A stretch of DNA of 64,000 nucleotides from Fibrobacter sp. (lineage in GTDB: Bacteria; Fibrobacterota; Fibrobacteria; Fibrobacterales; Fibrobacteraceae): assembly GCA_017649565.1 (NCBI GenBank), contig JAGCGO010000042.1, positions 1 through 64,000 on the forward strand. The letters are read 5' to 3'. The position numbers and the translations under genes are program-made. This document shows positions 57,422 to 64,000 of this stretch, piece after piece. The notes beneath the pieces are model-generated. The model did not search any database, had not been told where the DNA came from, and saw only the letters and a list, made by a program, of their open reading frames with translations. Positions within the stretch are counted from its first letter, which is position 1. Each line of letters starts with the position of its first letter.

Positions 57422-58792
57422 ATGAAAACTGGACTTATCTGGGCGTCGGTGCTGGCGCTTTGCGTTAATTCTCTTGCGGTCACGAGTCAGTTCCGTGGCG
57501 TGAACTGGGCTGACAAGCGGGACAACTTTGTTTCGGACGTACTTGTACTTTCGGGACTGAGCCAATCGTACGATTACGAGTCGGCATCCGTGGTGGCGGA
57601 ACGCGTCATCGGGCAGTTCCAGGAAGTGCTGGGCACGAACAGCGTGAGAATCCCGGTGAACGAACCGACGGTACTTACTCACCTTGCCGCCTATTCGGGC
57701 GTTCTGGACGTCGCGCTGAAGCATGGCCGCCTGTTGATGGCCTACTGGGGCCCCGCGCAGCCTTCGGCTCCCAAGAACATGGACGACTGGTGGAAAATGT
57801 GGGCGACGCTTGTCGAAAAGTATGGCAAGCATCCGAACGCCTACTTTGAAATATTCAACGAGCCGCACATGTACAGCAAGGATGAACTGCGTGAAATATA
57901 TGCGACGTGGCTCGAAAAGTTCCCGGACGTGCCGCGCGACCATATCCTGCTCGACGGTTCGGGCCTTGCCTGGAACGTTCCCGACATTGCCGACGATCCG
58001 CGTTTCGAGGGCTGTCTTTTTGCAGTGCATGAATACACCTTCTGGAACATGAGCATCACGACCGAAGACGGCTGGAAGAACAGTTTCAAGGGGAAGGTGG
58101 GCAAGTATATCGACCGTACAGTCTGTACGGAATGGGGCGGCGCGATGAGCCCCGGCGAAAAGAACGGCGTGCATTACGACTTCATGGATTACAACCAGCC
58201 GCCAAACAACTATTTTACGGCCTATATCCGCGGCATGAGCGACCAGTTGCACGATTGGGAAATGGGCAGTTTCTACTGGCCGGGTCTCCGCGATGGCGAC
58301 TGGTACAGCATGACCAAGCGCGTGGGCGAGGGCGCAGACATCAAGCTCGAAGTCGTGAACCAGTCGGGTCTGGACCGTATGCAGCGTGCGTGGGCGGACA
58401 CCGTGGCGGTTGAGCCTGTGATTGTCGATTCTCTCAAGGATTCCGTGGTGGCGGATACGAGCGTCAAGGACTCCGTTTCCAAGGATTCTACATTGGCAGA
58501 TTCGATTGCTCCTGATACATCTAGCAAAGATTCTACAGCGGTTCCTGTTGCCGCTTCGGATTCGTCCGTGTCGGCGGATAGCTCGGCGGCGCTCCATGGG
58601 ACTCTCCGCTGGCAGCATGCGTCCATGGAGCCTCTCCAGGTGTTTAGCATGACGGGCCGTTTTTTGGGGCGCGTGGATTTGCGCATTGGCGACGGTGTGG
58701 ACATTTCGGCTTCGCTGAAAAGTGCCGGTTACGCCAGTGGAGTCTATTTTGTGCGGGGCGGTGGCTTGAATGCCCGAATTCGCGTAAAATGA
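57422..58792 (+). CDS. GH5 endo-acting glycosidase, secreted
   Basis: A 456-residue secreted glycoside hydrolase of family 5. The signal peptide is about 1-19. The barrel (about 20-325) opens SQFRGVNWADKRDNF. The acid/base Glu is E147 in YFEIFNEPHMY and the nucleophile E237 in TVCTEWGGAMS. It lacks a CBM6. Instead a low-complexity D/S/V/T/A linker (about 330-400, with DSVVADTSVKDSVSKDS-type repeats) connects to the C-terminal domain (QVFSMTGRFLGRVDL ... ASGVYFVRGGGLNARIRVK). The subfamily is not resolved; xylanase, mannanase and glucanase activities all occur in GH5. It lies 45 bp after the GH127 gene with no dyad between, so the two probably share a transcript. Confidence 0.88.
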   Translation: MKTGLIWASVLALCVNSLAVTSQFRGVNWADKRDNFVSDVLVLSGLSQSYDYESASVVAERVIGQFQEVLGTNSVRIPVNEPTVLTHLAAYSGVLDVALKHGRLLMAYWGPAQPSAPKNMDDWWKMWATLVEKYGKHPNAYFEIFNEPHMYSKDELREIYATWLEKFPDVPRDHILLDGSGLAWNVPDIADDPRFEGCLFAVHEYTFWNMSITTEDGWKNSFKGKVGKYIDRTVCTEWGGAMSPGEKNGVHYDFMDYNQPPNNYFTAYIRGMSDQLHDWEMGSFYWPGLRDGDWYSMTKRVGEGADIKLEVVNQSGLDRMQRAWADTVAVEPVIVDSLKDSVVADTSVKDSVSKDSTLADSIAPDTSSKDSTAVPVAASDSSVSADSSAALHGTLRWQHASMEPLQVFSMTGRFLGRVDLRIGDGVDISASLKSAGYASGVYFVRGGGLNARIRVK

Positions 58793-58815
58793 CGGATTTC
58801 CGCATGTTCTAATTA

Positions 58816-58830
58816 TTGATAACTTGTCCA
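58816..58830. promoter_or_regulatory. 15-bp dyad before the GH43 gene
   Basis: TTGATAACTTGTCCA matches the shared motif and ends 98 bp before the start codon at 58929. Confidence 0.55.
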
Positions 58831-58853
58831 TGCGAAATGCCTTTTGGATGGTT

Positions 58854-58880
58854 AAATACCCCCTTTTTGGGGGTATTTTT
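58854..58880 (+). terminator. Terminator between the GH5 and GH43 genes
   Basis: AAATACCCCC-TTTTT-GGGGGTATTT with a following T-run. It lies downstream of the dyad and 48 bp before the GH43 ATG, so it is either the GH5 terminator or an attenuator in the GH43 leader. Confidence 0.8.
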
Positions 58881-58928
58881 ACAGGGTGGGTTGAAAAATC
58901 CGCCTTTTTGGGCGAAAGGGATGTTACA

Positions 58929-61028
58929 ATGAGTTTTGCAAGACATGTAAAATTGGCTTCGGCCTTGCTCGGTTTTGGGCTAATTTCGCCGGCTATGGCC
59001 GAAAATCCGATTATCCAGACATACTATTCTCCGGACCCGGCTCCGGTCGTCTTTGGCGACACGGTCTGCGTGTACACCGGTAACGACGAGGGCGGTCACT
59101 TCTTCACGATGCACGGCTGGCGCGTTTCCTGCACTACCGACATGGTGAACTGGACCGACAAGGGCACGCTTATTCTTTCGAACGAAAGCTTTGGCGGCAA
59201 TGCCAAGAAGAACGGTGACTGGGCGGCCCAGGTGGTCCGTCGCAACGGCAAGTACTACTACTACGTGACTGTGGAATCGACTCGCGGTGGCCGCGCCATC
59301 AATGTGGCCGTGGCCGACAAGCCCGAAGGCCCGTTCAAGGACGCCCGTAACGGCCAGCACCTTGCCGGCCCGAACTGGGACTACATCGATCCGACCGTGT
59401 GGATTGACGATGACGGCCAGGCATGGCTTTACTGGGGCAACCCGAAACTTTATTACGCCAAGCTCAAAGAAAACATGATTGAATTCGATGGCGATATCAA
59501 GGTGTTCGACATGAGCCGTGGTTTCTCGCCGAATGGCAACTCCGTCTATACCGAAGGTCCGTGGATCCACAAGCGCAACAACAAGTACTACATGCTTTAC
59601 GCTTCCCACGGCACCGCCCAGGGCGAAAAGATTTCGTACTCCACCAGCGATTCCCCGACGGGCCCGTGGACCTGGGGCGGAATCATCATGGAACCGGGTC
59701 AGGGCAATGCCTTTACGAACCACTGCGGCATCATCGATTTCAAGGGCCGTAGCTTCTTCTTCTACCACAACCAGAAAAACGCGAGCGGTGGCGGCTACAG
59801 CCGTTCTACCGCGATCGAAGAATTCACGTGGAATGAGGACGGTACGATTCCCTCCCTCAAGACGACCGACAACGGCGTCGTGAAGCCGATCAAGAACCTT
59901 GACCCGTTCGAACGCGTGGAAGCCGAGACGAAGTCCTGGGTGGGCAACATGACCATTGACAAGCCCCGCGATCCCGAAGGCGGCAACTACACGATTATCA
60001 ACCATGTGGCATCGGAAAACGGTGCGGTTTACCTCACCAACATGGGCAGCAATTTCTATACGAAGGTCCGTTCTGTGGACATGGGCGACGGTGCCGACAG
60101 CATCATTATCTGCACGAAGGGAAATGCCGGCAAGCTTGAAGTCCACGCGGGTTCCGAGAAGGGCGCTGTCCTGGCATCCATCGATGTCCCGTCCAGCTCC
60201 AAGTGGGAAGAACATACGTTTGCCTTGACAGATGCGGCCGGCGTCGACGACCTGTTCTTTGTCGTGAAGCAAGGCGGTTTTGATTTTGACTACTGGTACA
60301 TGGTCAGCAATGCTTCCGCTGTTCCGCAGACTCCCTACAACGATGTCGCTGCCGTGGTGCCGGGCAAGATCGAGGCCGAGAACTACGACGTGGGCGGCCA
60401 CAACAAGGCCTTCTATGACAAGGATCGCGAGAACCAGGGCGAAGCCTACCGACAGGACGAAGTCGACGTCGTGGCCATTGACGATTCGAAGTGTGGCGAT
60501 GCGGCTTGCACGGGCTTTGCCATCGGTTACACTCAGGATGACGAATGGGTGGAATACACCATCAATGTCACTGATGATGGCAAGTACGACATTACCGCGA
60601 ACGTGGCGACGGCATCCGAGACATCGGCCTTCCAGCTGTTTGTCGACGACAAGGCGATTACCGAGTCCATTGCTGTGCCGCAGGTGGACACGACATGGAA
60701 CGTATACAAGGAAATCGAAGTGGGCTCTGTCGACCTGACCAAGGGCGAGCATGTGCTCAAGTTGCTCATCACAGGCGGCTACCTGAATGTGGACTGGTTG
60801 CAGATCGGCTCCCCGAATCCAGGTCCGGCTCTCGGCATGAAGACTCCTCTTATGAATGTCGCGAAGTCGCACGACTACGAGGTGTTCTCCGTATCGGGCA
60901 AGCGCCTGGGACGTGTGAATGTTTCCAGCGGAACCATTGCGGAATCCTTGAAGATGGCTGGCTTTAGGCCCGGAATCTACATGGTGCGCAACGCTTCCGG
61001 CGTGCATGTAGTGAACACGGCCAAGTAA
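58929..61028 (+). CDS. GH43 enzyme with CBM6, secreted
   Basis: A 699-residue secreted family 43 glycosidase (arabinofuranosidase or xylosidase type). The signal peptide is about 1-24. The five-bladed propeller (about 25-325) has the catalytic Asp base D36 in TYYSPDPAPVV, the pKa-modulating D154 in DYIDPTVWIDDDG, and the acid E209 in SVYTEGPWIHKRN. A beta-sandwich resembling CBM6 (about 330-470: VEAETKSW ... DFDYWYMVS) is followed by a true CBM6 (about 478-635: VPGKIEAENYDVGGHNKAFYDKD ... LNVDWLQIG). The C-terminal domain contains YEVFSVSGKRLGRVNV and GIYMVRNASGVHVV. AAGGGA precedes the ATG at 58929; the longer frame crosses a terminator. Confidence 0.92.
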   Translation: MSFARHVKLASALLGFGLISPAMAENPIIQTYYSPDPAPVVFGDTVCVYTGNDEGGHFFTMHGWRVSCTTDMVNWTDKGTLILSNESFGGNAKKNGDWAAQVVRRNGKYYYYVTVESTRGGRAINVAVADKPEGPFKDARNGQHLAGPNWDYIDPTVWIDDDGQAWLYWGNPKLYYAKLKENMIEFDGDIKVFDMSRGFSPNGNSVYTEGPWIHKRNNKYYMLYASHGTAQGEKISYSTSDSPTGPWTWGGIIMEPGQGNAFTNHCGIIDFKGRSFFFYHNQKNASGGGYSRSTAIEEFTWNEDGTIPSLKTTDNGVVKPIKNLDPFERVEAETKSWVGNMTIDKPRDPEGGNYTIINHVASENGAVYLTNMGSNFYTKVRSVDMGDGADSIIICTKGNAGKLEVHAGSEKGAVLASIDVPSSSKWEEHTFALTDAAGVDDLFFVVKQGGFDFDYWYMVSNASAVPQTPYNDVAAVVPGKIEAENYDVGGHNKAFYDKDRENQGEAYRQDEVDVVAIDDSKCGDAACTGFAIGYTQDDEWVEYTINVTDDGKYDITANVATASETSAFQLFVDDKAITESIAVPQVDTTWNVYKEIEVGSVDLTKGEHVLKLLITGGYLNVDWLQIGSPNPGPALGMKTPLMNVAKSHDYEVFSVSGKRLGRVNVSSGTIAESLKMAGFRPGIYMVRNASGVHVVNTAK

Positions 61029-61058
61029 AAAAGTATTCCTATAAACACATCCAAATGT

Positions 61059-61092
61059 CAGACGTTCCGGATAATCGGAGCGTCTGATTTCT
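61059..61092 (+). terminator. Terminator after the GH43 gene
   Basis: CAGACGTTCCG and CGGAGCGTCTG form an 11-bp stem with one G-T pair, followed by ATTTCTT. Confidence 0.78.
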
Positions 61093-61112
61093 TATTTTGT
61101 GCTTTCCTCTTT

Positions 61113-61127
61113 TGGATAAAGTGTCCA
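61113..61127. promoter_or_regulatory. 15-bp dyad before the GH141-like gene
   Basis: TGGATAAAGTGTCCA matches the shared motif and ends 79 bp before the start codon at 61207. Confidence 0.55.
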
Positions 61128-61206
61128 CGATAACTTGCGCATGACCAGTGAAAAAAAGCTCTGTGGAAGGTATCTTATAGAAGGGTCCAAAAAAGAGGAT
61201 GAAACA

Positions 61207-63834
61207 ATGTGTAGAATGTTTGGTTTTGTTGCTTTTGCAACGTTTTGTTTAGTGGGTAGTTTGGGCTTTGCTCAGGAACAGGCGACATTTTATGTTGCGC
61301 CCACAGGTAGTGACTCCAATCCGGGTACAGAAACTGCTCCCTTCAAGACAATAACCAAGGCGCAGAAGGCCGTTCGCGAAATCAACGGCACCATGACGGG
61401 CGATATCGTCGTGTACTTGCGCGAGGGAACCTACCAGCTGAACAGTATGGTGAATTTTGACGAGCGCGACGGCGGCAAGGACGGCCATTACGTGCGTTAC
61501 AAGGCCTACAAGGGCGAAAACCCGCTCATTACGGGTGGCATGCCAATTACTGGCTGGGCCATCCATGATGAGGCGAATGGTATCTGGAAAGCCGAAGGTG
61601 TCGATGGCAATTTCCGCCAGCTGTACGTGAACGGCAAGAAGGCCGTTCGCGCTTGCTTCCCCAATGCGATTGCTGCAAATGAAAAAGGTGAAGGCAGCTT
61701 CGATCACGATTTCGTGCGCCTGACGAAGGTGGACTCTTCGGGCCGCGCCTTTGACGTTTCTGCGGAATACATCAAGAATATCAAGAACATTGAAAATGTT
61801 GAAATCCATTTGATGATTGCCTGGGCAGAAAGCATTTTGCGATTGGAAAAGGCCGAGGTGAACGGCGGTACTGCAAAACTCATTCCCAAGGACCCTGAAC
61901 GTACCAAGCTGTTCCATCGCGCATACCCTATGCTCGGCACGGCCTTCATGAGCGACCCTCCCAAGCAGCAGGTTTTCTATCTGGAAAACTCCTACGATTT
62001 GCTTGATGCTGCGGGTGAATGGTATCTGGATGAAAAAGAACATGTGCTTTACTACAAGCCCCGTTCCGGAGAAAGCATGGCTACGGCCAATGTGGTTGCT
62101 CCCCGTTTCAATACTTTGTTCAATGTTTTAGGCAAGGATACCAAGAATAAGGTGGGCTATATGTCTTTTGAAGGCCTGATCTTTGCTCATTCCAACTATA
62201 CTCGCCCCAGCGAAGAAGGTTTTTTGGATTTGCAGGCGGCAAACTTCAATGTGGATGTCCTTGCGGATCCAGGCCGCGGAAATTGGGAAAAGTTGAACAG
62301 CAACAAGTTTTTGCTGTGGCGCCCCGATGCTGGTTTCCGTGTCGAAAACGCTCATCATCTCTTGGTCAAGAACTGTACCTTCACGCAAATGGCTGCAACT
62401 GGCCTTGACTTTGTCTCTGGTACCAATGACGATGTGATTGAAGGCAACGTGTTCTACGAAATTGGCGCTGCAGGCATTATGCTTGGCAAGTTCTATCAGG
62501 ATTCCACGACTGAAATCCATATCCCGTATAACCCGAGCGACAAGGACGAAATCAGTACCCGCGATACCATCCGCAATAACTTGATTACGAACGTGACGAA
62601 CGAGCACCAGGGTGCTGTGGGCATTGGTGCCGGTTATCCGCGGTATGTCGTCATTGAAAACAACGAAATATCCTACACGTACTATTCCGGCATTTCGGTG
62701 GGTTTTGGCTGGACCAAGAGCGAAACCGCCATGACCAACAACCACATCAACAAGAACAATATTCACCACATTTCCCGCCTACTCTGCGACTCGGGCCCAA
62801 TCTATACGCTTTCGAATCAGGGAACTGGCAGTGAAATCAAGGAAAACTACCTCCATGATTACGGTGCCTCTAAGTGGTCTGATTACTGGGTCTTGCCGAT
62901 TTACCTCGACGAAGGTTCTAGCGGCTTTACCGTCGAAAATAACTCTTACAAAAATTCTCCGAGTGGTGTCGGCCAGAACCAGCCGGGTCAATTTACTCAA
63001 AGAAACAATGGCGGCTACATTGAATCCGTTGCTGCCGCCGCAGGCCTCCAGGGTGAATTCAAGAATCTTGCCGACAAGATTTCGAACATTCCGCTGGCTG
63101 ATTTCTCGAACCCGGTTCCGCAGGCTCCGTTCAAGGGTGCCTTCGTGTTCCCGGCTCTGGTGCAGGCGGAAGATTACGATGAAGGCGGCCAGGGTGTTTC
63201 TTACAGCGACAAGGATATTGCAAACCAGGGAAATGTCTACCGTGAAGATGGCGTGGATGTTGTCGGGTTGGAATGTTCCGATTCCGCCGCGACCAAGGAT
63301 TGCAAGGGCTATGCCATTGGCTTTACGCAGGCTGGCGAATGGATGGAATACTCCGTGAACGTGCCGGCGGACGGCAAGTACATTGTCAAGGCGAACGTGG
63401 CTTCGGCTTTCGAAACATCCAGCTTCATGTTGCTGGTAGACAACGATGCGGTTACGGACACTATTGTAGTTCCGAAAACGGATACTACTTGGAAAGTGTA
63501 CGAGGAAATCGATGTGGGCACTGTTGAACTCAAGCAGGGCGAGCATGTAGTCCGGCTGCTTGTTACGGGCGATTACCTGAACGTTGACTGGATCCAGTTT
63601 GCGGATTCGGCAAACCAGGTTTTGCCCCCGTCTCTATTGGCGGAAAAGATGCGGCTTGAGGTGAGCCCGGTAACTGCCTGCGACGTGTTTGGACTGACCG
63701 GCAAGTATTTGGGCCGCGTGGAATTGCGCGGGGAATCTGTCCGCAATGCGCTTGCCCGTGATGGCTTTGCTCGTGGAACATACCTTATTCGTAGTGTTGG
63801 CCATGCCAAGACAATGCGCGTACAGGTGCGATAA
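61207..63834 (+). CDS. Right-handed beta-helix enzyme (GH141-like) with CBM6, secreted
   Basis: An 875-residue secreted protein. The signal peptide is about 1-22. The N-terminal half has the opening TFYVAPTGSDSNPGTETAPFKTITKAQKAV common to parallel beta-helix enzymes, a beta-sandwich insert (about 90-290), and helix coils with repeats such as FRVENAHHLLVKNCTF, DDVIEGNVFYEIGAAGIMLG and RYVVIENNEISYTYYSGIS. DSGPIYTLSNQGTGSEIKENYLHDYG (about 525-550) is the strongest match to GH141, whose members include an alpha-L-fucosidase and a xylanase. A CBM6 (about 655-805) and a C-terminal domain (CDVFGLTGKYLGRVEL ... GTYLIRSVGHAKTMRVQV) follow. GAGGA precedes the ATG. Confidence 0.8.
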   Translation: MCRMFGFVAFATFCLVGSLGFAQEQATFYVAPTGSDSNPGTETAPFKTITKAQKAVREINGTMTGDIVVYLREGTYQLNSMVNFDERDGGKDGHYVRYKAYKGENPLITGGMPITGWAIHDEANGIWKAEGVDGNFRQLYVNGKKAVRACFPNAIAANEKGEGSFDHDFVRLTKVDSSGRAFDVSAEYIKNIKNIENVEIHLMIAWAESILRLEKAEVNGGTAKLIPKDPERTKLFHRAYPMLGTAFMSDPPKQQVFYLENSYDLLDAAGEWYLDEKEHVLYYKPRSGESMATANVVAPRFNTLFNVLGKDTKNKVGYMSFEGLIFAHSNYTRPSEEGFLDLQAANFNVDVLADPGRGNWEKLNSNKFLLWRPDAGFRVENAHHLLVKNCTFTQMAATGLDFVSGTNDDVIEGNVFYEIGAAGIMLGKFYQDSTTEIHIPYNPSDKDEISTRDTIRNNLITNVTNEHQGAVGIGAGYPRYVVIENNEISYTYYSGISVGFGWTKSETAMTNNHINKNNIHHISRLLCDSGPIYTLSNQGTGSEIKENYLHDYGASKWSDYWVLPIYLDEGSSGFTVENNSYKNSPSGVGQNQPGQFTQRNNGGYIESVAAAAGLQGEFKNLADKISNIPLADFSNPVPQAPFKGAFVFPALVQAEDYDEGGQGVSYSDKDIANQGNVYREDGVDVVGLECSDSAATKDCKGYAIGFTQAGEWMEYSVNVPADGKYIVKANVASAFETSSFMLLVDNDAVTDTIVVPKTDTTWKVYEEIDVGTVELKQGEHVVRLLVTGDYLNVDWIQFADSANQVLPPSLLAEKMRLEVSPVTACDVFGLTGKYLGRVELRGESVRNALARDGFARGTYLIRSVGHAKTMRVQVR

Positions 63835-63863
63835 AAAAACGTTTTGAAATCAATTTCTAAACC

Positions 63864-63898
63864 TCAAAAGACGGCGGGACAGAGTCCCGCCCTTTTGA
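63864..63898 (+). terminator. Terminator after the GH141-like gene
   Basis: TCAAAAG-AC-GGCGGGAC-AGA-GTCCCGCC-CTTTTGA is a long inverted repeat with a T-run. Its 3' end overlaps the next copy of the dyad. Confidence 0.85.
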
Positions 63899-63909
63899 TA
63901 AAAAATCCA
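63895..63909. promoter_or_regulatory. 15-bp dyad before the last, partial gene
   Basis: TTGATAAAAAATCCA matches the shared motif and ends 79 bp before the ATG at 63989. Confidence 0.5.
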
Positions 63910-63936
63910 TGAGACTTGTTTCGCGCTCGTTTAAAT

Positions 63937-63959
63937 CCCCCCGAAAAAGGGGTATTTTT
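63937..63959 (+). terminator. Hairpin in the leader of the partial gene
   Basis: CCCC-N8-GGGG followed by TATTTTT resembles the hairpin at 58854-58880 and sits 29 bp before an ATG. It may be an attenuator or a backup terminator. Confidence 0.5.
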
Positions 63960-63988
63960 GATATAAAGTTGAAATGTATGAGGATGTT

Positions 63989-64000
63989 ATGAAGAAGTTC
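63989..64000 (+). CDS. Start of a further gene (partial, product unknown)
   Basis: GAGGA five bases upstream of an ATG followed by AAG AAG TTC (MKKF) gives the beginning of a likely exported protein, cut by the window edge. The dyad and leader hairpin ahead of it match the pattern of the other genes in the locus, so another secreted enzyme is likely. Confidence 0.5.

Noticed and set aside
1..64000. CRISPR arrays, tRNA or rRNA genes, insertion sequences, phage genes
   Set aside because: I looked for regularly spaced repeats, tRNA-like cloverleafs, transposase motifs and phage structural proteins, and saw none. A tRNA-scan and a repeat search would be decisive.

Overview
The window looks like a chromosome segment from a cellulolytic Fibrobacter (Fibrobacter succinogenes group). 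The reasons are two TIGR02147/DUF4423-type regulators (a family I know mainly from Fibrobacter), a PorV-family outer-membrane protein, many exported proteins ending in a type IX-secretion-like C-terminal domain, and a dense set of CBM6-bearing hemicellulases. Codon use and gene density are even, and I see no prophage, transposon, tRNA, rRNA or CRISPR array.

Region 1 (1-20.3 kb) is housekeeping, signalling and envelope. It holds the 3' end of leuS; a J-domain-like and a HIRAN protein; a dCache-HAMP-GGDEF protein; DivIVA with YggU; a LysR regulator; a VUT-family (queuosine precursor) transporter with an SDR enzyme; and a lysine-rich periplasmic repeat protein behind a sigma-54-type promoter. 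Facing that gene is a five-gene operon: TPR lipoprotein, Ser/Thr kinase, GAF-AAA-Fis sigma-54 activator, charged exported protein and outer-membrane protein. Next come a phoB-phoR-Na/Pi transporter operon preceded by a tandem TTTACA array, an MBL-fold hydrolase, a DUF3943 protein and an Fe-type alcohol dehydrogenase.

Region 2 (20.4-45.9 kb) is mixed: TSCPD and PAP2 proteins; a GH30 enzyme; a two-gene sulfur amino-acid operon preceded by what looks like a cysteine-codon transcription attenuator; a degenerate GGDEF protein; a Fic protein with Arg in place of the catalytic His; prmA; a 1,224-residue GLUG-type surface protein; a YgiQ radical-SAM protein; a first TIGR02147-lipoprotein pair; queH; rsmG; a PorV-family barrel with an inserted beta-propeller; and a triple-FKBP prolyl isomerase.

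Region 3 (46-64 kb) is a one-strand hemicellulose locus. A second TIGR02147-lipoprotein pair is followed by GH30 xylanase, CE6 acetylxylan esterase with a 27-residue membrane ORF at its end, GH27 alpha-galactosidase, GH127/146 beta-L-arabinofuranosidase, GH5, GH43, a GH141-like beta-helix enzyme, and the start of one more gene. All the enzymes are exported. Most carry CBM6 and all end in a C-terminal domain of the secretion/anchoring kind. Together they could remove acetyl, arabinosyl, galactosyl and other side groups and cut a xylan-type backbone.

An imperfect 15-bp palindrome (T-K-G-A-Y-W-A-N3-R-T-C-M-W) recurs about 58-100 bp upstream of the first start codon of every apparent transcription unit in region 3. 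One near-match lies upstream of the DUF3943 gene. It is a candidate operator for a shared regulon. All assignments are from reading the sequence; no database search was run.
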